A stretch of 5,274 nucleotides of DNA from positions 1 to 5,274 of the forward strand of contig DAOUQK010000266.1 of assembly GCA_030625695.1 (NCBI GenBank). Reading direction: 5' to 3'. This DNA is from Paracoccaceae bacterium. Lineage in GTDB: Bacteria > Pseudomonadota > Alphaproteobacteria > Rhodobacterales > Rhodobacteraceae. The notes beneath the pieces are model-generated. The model saw only the letters and a program-made list of their open reading frames with translations. It was not told where the DNA came from and made no database searches. The position numbers and the translations under genes are program-made. Below, in pieces: positions 1 to 5,274 of this stretch (position 1 is its first letter; every line of letters starts with the position of its first letter).

Positions 1-480
1 GCAAAGCAATTGCAACATGCCCGCTGGGTTGGCGCGAATGTCGTGACTATCAATCACTACGCCGCCCAATTTTTGAAACAGAGCCTGTTGCTGGGCAAAT
101 CCGATATCTTCCAGCGTCGGGTTTTGCCGTTTGGCAGCATAGCTGGCAATCACCCGCGCCGGATGCCGGATCAGAAACACGTTAACGCAGTCGTTTGCCC
201 AGCCCAAAGGCACGCCATCTATCATGTGATGCGCCATATGTTTCATGTAAAAATGTGATTTTTCGTCAGGAACAGGGCCTAAACACCGCGCCGCAACACG
301 TTCTACATCACTTACCTGGGCCGATATGATCTGATCGGCCATTGGATGCGCCAGACCTGTCATTTTAAGATAGCCTGCGTAAAACGGCTCATCCCAGACA
401 GCGCAATCGCCCCGCGCGGCAAAACTGTACATTATCGCCGTTGAAAGGTTCCGAGGGCCGGACCACATTGCAATTCGCAT
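1..480 (-). CDS. Sulfotransferase-like P-loop protein, 5' part only (runs off left edge)
   Basis: My own translation of the minus strand gives 160 uninterrupted residues from an ATG at 480 to the window edge, so the C-terminal part is missing. The N-terminus has a beta strand followed by WSGPRNLSTA (residues 6-15), which resembles the PRSGST-type 5'-phosphosulfate-binding loop of sulfotransferases. A WDEPF motif follows (29-33), and then FLIRHPARVIASY (102-114), the usual form of the 3'-phosphate-binding motif with Arg105 and Ser113. Families with these motifs transfer sulfate from PAPS, but the loop lacks the classical Lys/GTT residues, so activity is not assured. The substrate is unknown. 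The start codon overlaps the aminotransferase stop by one base (TAATG). AAAGGA lies 12 nt upstream, a long spacing, so translation is probably coupled to the upstream gene. A non-sulfotransferase P-loop role is possible. The fold assignment is fairly firm and the function is not. Confidence 0.75.
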   Translation of the reverse strand, partial: MRIAMWSGPRNLSTAIMYSFAARGDCAVWDEPFYAGYLKMTGLAHPMADQIISAQVSDVERVAARCLGPVPDEKSHFYMKHMAHHMIDGVPLGWANDCVNVFLIRHPARVIASYAAKRQNPTLEDIGFAQQQALFQKLGGVVIDSHDIRANPAGMLQLLC

Positions 481-1388
481 TAGACGACATTTTCCTTTAT
501 TAGAGCCTTATACAACCCCCTGATCCGCTCAGTCACCGGCCCCATTTCACCGCTGCCAATCTGACGGCCATCAATTTCGCTTACCGGTGTTTGCGCACCA
601 AACGTGCCGGTCAAAAATGCCTCGTCTGCGCCGTATGTGTCCACCAGACTGAAGTTTCGCTCAAAAACCGGAATTCCGTTGTCGCGACACAGATCAATCA
701 CCTTTTGCCGGGTGATGCCGTTCATGCAATAATCACCGGTCGAGGTCCAAACCGCGCCCTTGCGGACAATGAAAAAGTTACAGGCGTTGGTGGTGTTCAC
801 AAAGCCATGGGTATCAAGCATCAGGGCCTCATCCGCGCCGGCCTTTTCCGCCGCGATACAGGCCAGAATGCAGTTCAGCTTGGAATGCGAGTTCAGCTTT
901 GGGTCCTGCGTCATCGGCAGGCCGCGCATATGCGGAACGGTGGCCAGCCGGATCGGCCGCCCCAGTCCAGGCTTGGAATGCTCCATGATGATCACCATTG
1001 TCGGGCCTGACTGGCTTAGCGACGGATGTTGGAACGGGCGGGATTTGACGCCACGGGTGAACATCATTCGCGCATGGGCATCTGAGGTCATATTGTTGGC
1101 ATTTTGTGTCTCTAATAAGGCCGATATCACACCATCCCAGTCAAGTCCGATATCCAGATCAATTGCTTTAGCGGCTTCAAACAGCCGGTCCATATGTTCG
1201 TCCAAAAACACCCATGTCCCGTCGTAAAGCCGCAACCCTTCCCACACCCCGTCGCCCAGCATGAAGCCACTGTCAAACACGCTGACCGTTGCTTCACTGC
1301 GCGGGACAAGGCGACCGTTCACATAAATCAGAATGTCTTGATTGCGCACGTCTTCTTTGGCCTGATGGGTGGTCATCTTTTCAGTCAT
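480..1388 (-). CDS. Class IV PLP-dependent aminotransferase (D-amino-acid / branched-chain aminotransferase-like)
   Basis: This 302-residue protein has the usual family length. It should transfer an amino group between an amino acid and a 2-oxo acid in the cytoplasm using pyridoxal phosphate. Fold-type IV landmarks are in order: VFDSGFMLGDGVWEGLR (37-53), a TRG (111-113), a probable Schiff-base lysine at Lys164 (Lys170 is a weaker alternative), the phosphate-binding NGITR (223-227), and LTGTFGAQTPVSEIDGR (259-275). The position that normally carries the PLP-nitrogen-binding glutamate reads FVNTTNACNFF (197-206 region), with Thr199 instead of Glu. Sequence alone does not distinguish D-amino acid, branched-chain or other substrates, and aminodeoxychorismate lyase is a less likely relative. 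The first ATG is chosen because AAGGGGAG sits 6 nt upstream; Met5 has no such site. It is the first gene of an overlapping pair with the sulfotransferase-like gene and is divergent from msrA. Confidence 0.88.
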   Translation of the reverse strand: MTEKMTTHQAKEDVRNQDILIYVNGRLVPRSEATVSVFDSGFMLGDGVWEGLRLYDGTWVFLDEHMDRLFEAAKAIDLDIGLDWDGVISALLETQNANNMTSDAHARMMFTRGVKSRPFQHPSLSQSGPTMVIIMEHSKPGLGRPIRLATVPHMRGLPMTQDPKLNSHSKLNCILACIAAEKAGADEALMLDTHGFVNTTNACNFFIVRKGAVWTSTGDYCMNGITRQKVIDLCRDNGIPVFERNFSLVDTYGADEAFLTGTFGAQTPVSEIDGRQIGSGEMGPVTERIRGLYKALIKENVV

Positions 1389-1394
1389 GGAATT

Positions 1395-1438
1395 CTCCCC
1401 TTACTGCTCAGGCTAGTGTTCTCTGTGCCCCTCGCCAA
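1395..1438 (-). promoter_or_regulatory. Candidate sigma70-type promoter and ribosome binding site of the aminotransferase operon
   Basis: On the minus strand, TTGGCG (1438-1433) is separated by exactly 17 bp from TAGCCT (1415-1410), a reasonable housekeeping -35/-10 pair. Transcription would begin just before the ribosome binding site AAGGGGAG (1402-1395), giving a short leader of roughly 15-20 nt to the ATG at 1388. The -35 matches 4 of 6 consensus positions and the -10 matches 3 of 6, so this is a prediction by eye. The ribosome binding site itself is convincing. Confidence 0.4.
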
Positions 1439-1474
1439 GCGGTAAAAGGCCCTCAATTATGCGTGAAATTGTAT

Positions 1475-1491
1475 TTCGGCACCTTGCCGAA
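1475..1491. repeat. Perfect 7-bp inverted repeat in the msrA leader
   Basis: TTCGGCA at 1475-1481 and TGCCGAA at 1485-1491 are exact reverse complements around the 3-nt spacer CCT. The element ends 43 nt before the msrA start codon, in the divergent region between the aminotransferase and msrA genes. In RNA it could form a short hairpin; as DNA it could be a dyad operator. No T-tract follows, so it is not an intrinsic terminator. Whether it has any function is unknown. Confidence 0.45.
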
Positions 1492-1521
1492 CGGCGTTGC
1501 GAAGCGCAGCATGGTGGCCAT

Positions 1522-1527
1522 AGGAGG
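1522..1527 (+). promoter_or_regulatory. msrA ribosome binding site (decides the start)
   Basis: A full-consensus AGGAGG lies 7 nt upstream of the ATG at 1535. The reading frame stays open far upstream, with in-frame candidates at GTG 1463, ATG 1511 and ATG 1289. This site, together with the export signal that begins right after the ATG at 1535, fixes the start there. Confidence 0.85.
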
Positions 1528-1534
1528 CGACACA

Positions 1535-2197
1535 ATGACGTATGCACAAAACTTCAAACCCCTGGCGCTGGTCCTGCTGATCGGGCTGGCCGTATTCGTG
1601 CGCGCCTGCCCGGCAAAAGCAGCAGGACAGGAAACATTGACCGTTGCAGGTGGGTGTTTCTGGTGTGTGGAATCCGATTTCGAAAGTGTGCCCGGCGTAA
1701 TCGAAGCCGTATCAGGTTTTACTGGCGGCAAGTCCAAAGACCCGACCTATAAGCAAGTCACTGGCGGCAATACCGGGCATTACGAATCCGTACAGATCAC
1801 TTTTGATCCTGCAAAAGTATCGCGCTCGACTCTTCTGACGATGTTCTTACGCTCGGTTGACCCCACCGATGCCGGTGGGCAATTCTGTGATCGTGGTGCC
1901 AGCTATCGCACGGCGATATTTGTCTCTAACGCGGGTGAAAAGACGCTTGCCGAGCAGGCGATCTCTCAGGCGCAATCCGATCTGGGGCAGACAATTGTCA
2001 CTCCGGTTCTGAATGCAAGCCGGTTTTACCCAGCCGAAGCCAATCATCAGGATTACTATAAGGGCACCAAACTGGTGTTCACCCGGTTTGGCCCCAAACG
2101 CCAGTCCGCGGCCTACAAGAAATATCGCAAGGCCTGTGGTCGCGATGCCCGCGTTCGTCAACTTTGGGGCAGTACCGCGCCGTTTGCCGGAAGTTAG
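1535..2197 (+). CDS. msrA: Peptide-methionine (S)-S-oxide reductase MsrA, exported form
   Basis: MsrA reduces the S-epimer of methionine sulfoxide in oxidised proteins back to methionine. The 220-residue product carries the family signature GGCFWCVE (39-46) with the nucleophile Cys41, followed by GHYESVQITFDP (81-92, Glu84), DPTDAGGQFCDRG (109-121), YRTAIF (124-129) and a C-terminal YRKACGRD (197-204). Cys201 is a likely resolving cysteine, while Cys44 and Cys118 are further candidates. Residues 1-30 look like a signal peptide: Lys8, a hydrophobic core at about 10-22, then PAKAA, suggesting cleavage near residue 29 or 30 and action in the periplasm. Cys25 in VRAC resembles a lipoprotein box, but Arg at the -2 position makes lipidation doubtful. 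The gene stands alone, divergent from the aminotransferase operon and convergent with the malic enzyme gene. The periplasmic electron donor is not visible here. Confidence 0.95.
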   Translation: MTYAQNFKPLALVLLIGLAVFVRACPAKAAGQETLTVAGGCFWCVESDFESVPGVIEAVSGFTGGKSKDPTYKQVTGGNTGHYESVQITFDPAKVSRSTLLTMFLRSVDPTDAGGQFCDRGASYRTAIFVSNAGEKTLAEQAISQAQSDLGQTIVTPVLNASRFYPAEANHQDYYKGTKLVFTRFGPKRQSAAYKKYRKACGRDARVRQLWGSTAPFAGS

Positions 2198-2200
2198 AGC

Positions 2201-4462
2201 CTATTTTCGACCAATCTCGCACGAGGCGACAATCGCCATGTTCAGGATATCGTTAGCGGTGGATGTGGTCGAACAAATTTGAATCGGCTTGTCCACACCA
2301 CTCAGAATCGGCCCCAAAACCGTCGCCCCGCCCATTTCCTGCATCAGTTTGACAGAAATGCTGGCCGAATGACGCGCCGGGACCACCAGAATATTCGCAG
2401 GCCCGGTCAGGCGTGAAAACGGATAAGCCGCCTGGGCCTGCGCATTCAAAGCCACATCAACCGTCATCTCGCCTTCATATTCGAAATCCACCCCGCGTCG
2501 ATCAAGCACATTTGGCGCAAGATGCATCTTTTCTGCCCTTTCGGACACTGGATGGCCAAATGTCGAAAAGCTGACAAAAGCGACACGTGGCTCTAACCCC
2601 AGATGCCGGGCCACGCCTGCGGCCCCTTCGGCGATATCAGCCAGATCCTCATCATCGGGCCATTCGTGCACCAAAGTGTCGGCGATCATCACAATCCGCC
2701 CTTTGTGCAAAATCGCCGTTACGCCAACCACACCATGAGCAGAATCCGCATCAAAAACATGGTTGATTCGGTCCAGAACATGCGCGGATTTACGCGTTAC
2801 ACCACTGACCATTCCGTCTCCGTGCCCATGCGCCAGCATCAAGGCCGAAAACACATGCCGGTCCCGCGCGGCCAGGCGGTGGATGTCCTTCGAGTCAAAC
2901 CCACGACGTTGCAAACGTTGGTAAAGATAGTCCTTATAGACATCCAAATGTTCCGTGTTGGCGGCATTTATCACTTCCAACTCGGCCACGGCATCACCCA
3001 ATCCCGCCTCTTCCAGCTTGGATTTCACCTCATCCTCGCGCCCGACAACCACCGCATTGCCATAGCCGGACCGCTGATACATCACCGCCGCTCGCAGAAC
3101 CCGAGGATCATCGCCTTCGGCAAATATCATCCGTGATTGCGCCGACCTGGCACGGGCGTTCAGGCCCCGCAGGATGCTTGCCGTTGGGTCCATCCGTGAT
3201 TTCAACGCCAGTTCATACGCATCCATGTCGATGATCGGGCGACGCGCCGCACCGGTATCCATGCCGGCCTTGGCCACAGCCACAGGAATCCGATGGATCA
3301 GACGCGGATCAAACGGCGTCGGGATGATATAGTCGCGCCCAAAGCTAAGCGTTTTGCCGTATGCCAGTGCCACCTCGTCAGGCACATCTTCTCGGGCCAG
3401 TTTCGCGAGAGCATGGGCGCAGGCGATTTTCATTTCGTCATTAATGGCACGGGCGTGAATATCTAACGCGCCCCGGAACAGGTAGGGAAAACCAAGTACG
3501 TTGTTGACTTGATTGGGATAATCACTGCGCCCGGTTGCAACGATGGCATCTTCGCGCACTTCATGTGCGTCCTCGGGCGTTATTTCCGGGTCCGGATTGG
3601 CCATGGCAAAGATCACCGGGTTATCGGCCATGCTGATCACCATGTCTTGCGTCACGGCACCCCTGGCACTGACCCCAAGGAAAACGTCCGCGCCATTCAT
3701 CGCCTCTTCCAAAGTCCGCAATTCCGTGTTGGCCGCATGCGCCGATTTCCATTGGTTCATGCCATCAGGGCGGCCTTGGAAAATCACCCCTCGGGTATCA
3801 CACAGGATGCAGTTATTATGCCGCGCGCCCATGGATTTAAGCAGCTCGATACAGGCAATTCCCGCAGCACCCGCGCCATTCACCACAATCCGCACATCTT
3901 CGATTTTCTTACCGGAAAGATACAGCGCATTGATCAACCCGGCCGCACAGATCACCGCCGTCCCGTGTTGGTCGTCATGAAACACCGGGATATCCATCTC
4001 TTCTTTGAGCCTTTGCTCAATGATGAAACATTCCGGTGCTTTGATATCCTCAAGATTGATGCCGCCAAACGTTGGCCCCATCAGGCGAACAGCGTTGCAA
4101 AATTCATCCGGGTCTTCGGTGTCCAGTTCAATATCAATGCTGTTCACATCTGCGAACCGCTTGAACAACACGGCTTTGCCTTCCATCACCGGCTTGGATC
4201 CTAACGCGCCAAGGTTGCCCAACCCAAGAACCGCCGTTCCGTTGGAAATCACCGCCACCAGATTGCCCTTGTTGGTATAATCATAGGCCGTTTCCGGGTT
4301 CGCGGCGATCGCCTCGCACGGCACGGCAACCCCGGGGCTGTACGCCAACGACAGATCGCGTTGGGTGGTCATCGGCACGGTCGCCTGAATTTCAAACTTG
4401 CCGGGCGTCGGCTCCAGATGGAAGGCAAGCGCCTCTTCTGCGGTAACTTTGGTCTTTGACAT
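2201..4462 (-). CDS. maeB: NAD(P)-dependent malic enzyme with C-terminal phosphotransacetylase-like domain (MaeB type)
   Basis: This enzyme oxidatively decarboxylates malate to pyruvate and CO2 in the cytoplasm, yielding NAD(P)H. The 753-residue length is typical of the large fused bacterial form. The malic domain (about 15-160) has SLAYSPGVA with catalytic Tyr41 and GKAVLF with Lys96. Metal ligands are probably Glu138 and Asp139 in LEDIKAPECF, and Asp164 in FHDDQHGTA. The Rossmann domain has GAGAAG (196-201) and ANPDPEITPEDA (288-299). Residues from about 430 to the end match phosphotransacetylase, but Thr732 stands where that family has its catalytic arginine. In characterised MaeB proteins this domain mediates acetyl-CoA control rather than phosphotransacetylase activity. 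NAD versus NADP preference cannot be read safely. ATG 4462 is chosen because the protein then begins MSKTKVTAEEAL, as in relatives, with a modest AGGG 6 nt upstream; an in-frame extension to 4576 exists. It is divergent from mutS. Confidence 0.95.
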   Translation of the reverse strand: MSKTKVTAEEALAFHLEPTPGKFEIQATVPMTTQRDLSLAYSPGVAVPCEAIAANPETAYDYTNKGNLVAVISNGTAVLGLGNLGALGSKPVMEGKAVLFKRFADVNSIDIELDTEDPDEFCNAVRLMGPTFGGINLEDIKAPECFIIEQRLKEEMDIPVFHDDQHGTAVICAAGLINALYLSGKKIEDVRIVVNGAGAAGIACIELLKSMGARHNNCILCDTRGVIFQGRPDGMNQWKSAHAANTELRTLEEAMNGADVFLGVSARGAVTQDMVISMADNPVIFAMANPDPEITPEDAHEVREDAIVATGRSDYPNQVNNVLGFPYLFRGALDIHARAINDEMKIACAHALAKLAREDVPDEVALAYGKTLSFGRDYIIPTPFDPRLIHRIPVAVAKAGMDTGAARRPIIDMDAYELALKSRMDPTASILRGLNARARSAQSRMIFAEGDDPRVLRAAVMYQRSGYGNAVVVGREDEVKSKLEEAGLGDAVAELEVINAANTEHLDVYKDYLYQRLQRRGFDSKDIHRLAARDRHVFSALMLAHGHGDGMVSGVTRKSAHVLDRINHVFDADSAHGVVGVTAILHKGRIVMIADTLVHEWPDDEDLADIAEGAAGVARHLGLEPRVAFVSFSTFGHPVSERAEKMHLAPNVLDRRGVDFEYEGEMTVDVALNAQAQAAYPFSRLTGPANILVVPARHSASISVKLMQEMGGATVLGPILSGVDKPIQICSTTSTANDILNMAIVASCEIGRK

Positions 4463-4493
4463 ATCCGGCCCTGTTCCTGTTGGGTGCGTTGGA

Positions 4494-4522
4494 GACATAG
4501 CCCAGCGCGCGGCGGTCCTCAA
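4494..4522 (-). promoter_or_regulatory. Candidate sigma70-type promoter of the malic enzyme gene
   Basis: On the minus strand TTGAGG (4522-4517) is followed after 17 bp by TATGTC (4499-4494), placing transcription start roughly 25-30 nt upstream of the malic enzyme ATG at 4462. The match is 4 of 6 for the -35 and 3 of 6 for the -10. If this promoter is used, it lies inside the upstream in-frame extension of the reading frame and therefore supports the shorter protein. This is a judgement by eye. Confidence 0.35.
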
Positions 4523-4546
4523 CGAAAATACGTTTTGCGCTTTCGT
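4522..4546. repeat. 6-bp inverted repeat in the maeB-mutS divergent region
   Basis: ACGAAA at 4522-4527 and TTTCGT at 4541-4546 are exact reverse complements separated by 13 nt. They overlap the -35 side of the predicted malic enzyme promoter. The arrangement could be a regulator half-site pair, but an AT-rich 6-bp match can occur by chance. No clear mutS promoter was recognised beside it; a weak TAGAAC (4565-4570) is the best -10 seen on the plus strand. Confidence 0.25.
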
Positions 4547-4587
4547 CATGAGGCGCAGGTTTGTAGAACCAATCAAGGCATCCGTTC

Positions 4588-4594
4588 AGGGGGA
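4588..4594 (+). promoter_or_regulatory. mutS ribosome binding site (supports the GTG start)
   Basis: AGGGGGA lies 6 nt upstream of the GTG at 4601. The next in-frame candidates, ATG at 4619 and ATG at 4622, have no purine-rich site at a suitable distance, so the GTG is preferred. Confidence 0.7.
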
Positions 4595-4600
4595 ACGCAG

Positions 4601-5274
4601 GTGAGCAACGCAACGCCCATGATGGCGCAATTTCTGGGCATCAAGGCGGATCATCCCAACGATCTGCTGTTCTACCGCATGGGCGACTTTTATGAGATGT
4701 TCTTTGACGACGCGGTCGCCGCGTCCGAGGCTCTGGACATCGCTCTGACCAAACGCGGCAAACACGACGGTGTCGACATCCCCATGTGCGGTGTCCCGGT
4801 GCGCGCCGCCGAAGGGTATATGTTAACGCTGATCCGCAAAGGTTTTCGTGTTGCCCAGTGCGAACAGATGGAAGACCCGGCTGAGGCCAAGAAAAGAGGC
4901 GCTAAATCCGTGGTTAAGCGCCAAGTTGTGCGCCTTGTCACCCCCGGAACCCTGACCGAAGATTCGCTGTTAGAGGCCCGGCGCCACAACTTTCTGACCG
5001 CATACGCAGAATTACGCGATCAGGCGGCCATCGCCTGGGCCGATATTTCCACGGGCATGTTCCACGTCATGCCGTTGGCCCCTGTGCGCCTTGGACCAGA
5101 GCTTGCCCGCCTTGCCCCTTCGGAATTGATCGTCGCGGAAACCCATGACGTCGCTCTCCCATCTTTGGCCTCAGAACTGGGCATTTCCCTAACCCCGCTG
5201 TCCCGCGCCAGTTTCGACAGTACAGCCTCAGAAAAACGTTTGTGCGAATTGTTTTCTGTGACGTCTCTTGACGG
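4601..5274 (+). CDS. mutS: DNA mismatch repair protein MutS, N-terminal part only (runs off right edge)
   Basis: MutS recognises base mismatches and small loops in newly replicated DNA and recruits MutL. My translation from GTG 4601 gives 224 open residues to the window edge, about a quarter of a usual 850-900-residue MutS. The mismatch-recognition domain (about 1-115) contains FYRMGDFYEMFFDDA (24-38), with Phe30 and Glu32 as the Phe-X-Glu pair that wedges into the mismatch. It also has ALTKRG, IPMCGVP and VAQCEQMEDP, followed by the RLVTPGTLTED motif that leads into the connector domain. The lever, clamp and ATPase domains lie beyond the window. The GTG start is supported by AGGGGGA 6 nt upstream and by the N-terminal spacing to the Phe-X-Glu motif, close to that of E. 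coli MutS (Phe36). It is divergent from the malic enzyme gene and shares a 138-bp intergenic region. Confidence 0.96.
   Translation, partial: MSNATPMMAQFLGIKADHPNDLLFYRMGDFYEMFFDDAVAASEALDIALTKRGKHDGVDIPMCGVPVRAAEGYMLTLIRKGFRVAQCEQMEDPAEAKKRGAKSVVKRQVVRLVTPGTLTEDSLLEARRHNFLTAYAELRDQAAIAWADISTGMFHVMPLAPVRLGPELARLAPSELIVAETHDVALPSLASELGISLTPLSRASFDSTASEKRLCELFSVTSLD

Noticed and set aside
10..258. 82-residue plus-strand open frame at the left edge
   Set aside because: It is antisense to the sulfotransferase-like gene, whose minus-strand frame is continuous and carries recognisable motifs.
591..1227. Two overlapping plus-strand open frames (591-1010 and 760-1227), antisense to the aminotransferase
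   Set aside because: The aminotransferase on the minus strand has a complete set of family motifs and a strong ribosome binding site, and these frames have neither.
1289..1534. N-terminal extension of msrA by up to 82 residues
   Set aside because: It would overlap the start of the divergent aminotransferase gene, its sequence looks non-coding, and the AGGAGG plus the signal peptide place the start at 1535.
2603..3136. 177-residue open frame on the plus strand, antisense to the malic enzyme gene
   Set aside because: Same situation: it is contained in the phosphotransacetylase-like half of the malic enzyme gene, and its translation has no family resemblance.
3509..4204. 231-residue open frame on the plus strand, antisense to the malic enzyme gene
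   Set aside because: It lies wholly within a well-supported coding region, is unusually rich in His, Arg and Ile in low-complexity fashion, shows no recognisable motif, and reads as the complementary-strand shadow of a GC-biased gene.
4463..4576. N-terminal extension of the malic enzyme by 38 residues
   Set aside because: The usual family N-terminus begins at 4462, the extension has no ribosome binding site at its ATGs, and it covers the likely promoter.
4690..4989. 99-residue minus-strand open frame inside mutS
   Set aside because: It is antisense to clear MutS coding sequence and has no motif of its own.
1..5274. A defence system, mobile element, CRISPR array or RNA gene
   Set aside because: I looked on both strands for repeat arrays, terminal inverted repeats, transposase or integrase motifs and tRNA-like stretches and saw none. 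Almost all the sequence is accounted for by five housekeeping-type genes.

Overview
The window looks like chromosomal DNA from an alphaproteobacterium, most likely of the Rhodobacterales (Roseobacter group). That placement rests on recalled family resemblance (the style of the malic enzyme, exported MsrA and MutS proteins and the moderate GC content), not on a search. I see no insertion sequence, phage gene, integrase, tRNA, rRNA or CRISPR array. The region is gene-dense housekeeping DNA.

Layout from left to right: (1) The 5' portion of a sulfotransferase-like P-loop gene lies on the minus strand and runs off the left edge. (2) Immediately upstream of it, also on the minus strand, is a PLP-dependent class IV aminotransferase. 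Its stop codon and the sulfotransferase start share one base (TAATG), so the two form a tightly coupled operon. (3) A 146-bp divergent intergenic region holds a plausible promoter for the aminotransferase and a perfect 7-bp inverted repeat in the leader of the next gene. (4) A plus-strand msrA encodes a peptide methionine sulfoxide reductase A with an N-terminal export signal. (5) A minus-strand NAD(P)-dependent malic enzyme of the large MaeB type (malic enzyme fused to a phosphotransacetylase-like domain) meets msrA tail to tail, with only 3 bp between the stop codons. (6) A 138-bp divergent region is followed by the start of mutS (plus strand, GTG start), which runs off the right edge.

The genes serve separate jobs: amino acid transamination with an uncharacterised sulfotransferase-like partner, oxidative-damage repair of exported proteins, malate-to-pyruvate conversion that supplies NAD(P)H and feeds acetyl-CoA synthesis, and DNA mismatch repair. 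No single multi-gene system spans the window. The most interesting element is the aminotransferase/sulfotransferase-like pair: the same two modules are, from memory, fused in one plant protein family, and this aminotransferase lacks the glutamate that normally contacts the PLP ring nitrogen. The malic enzyme's phosphotransacetylase-like domain also lacks the catalytic arginine, which fits a regulatory rather than enzymatic role.
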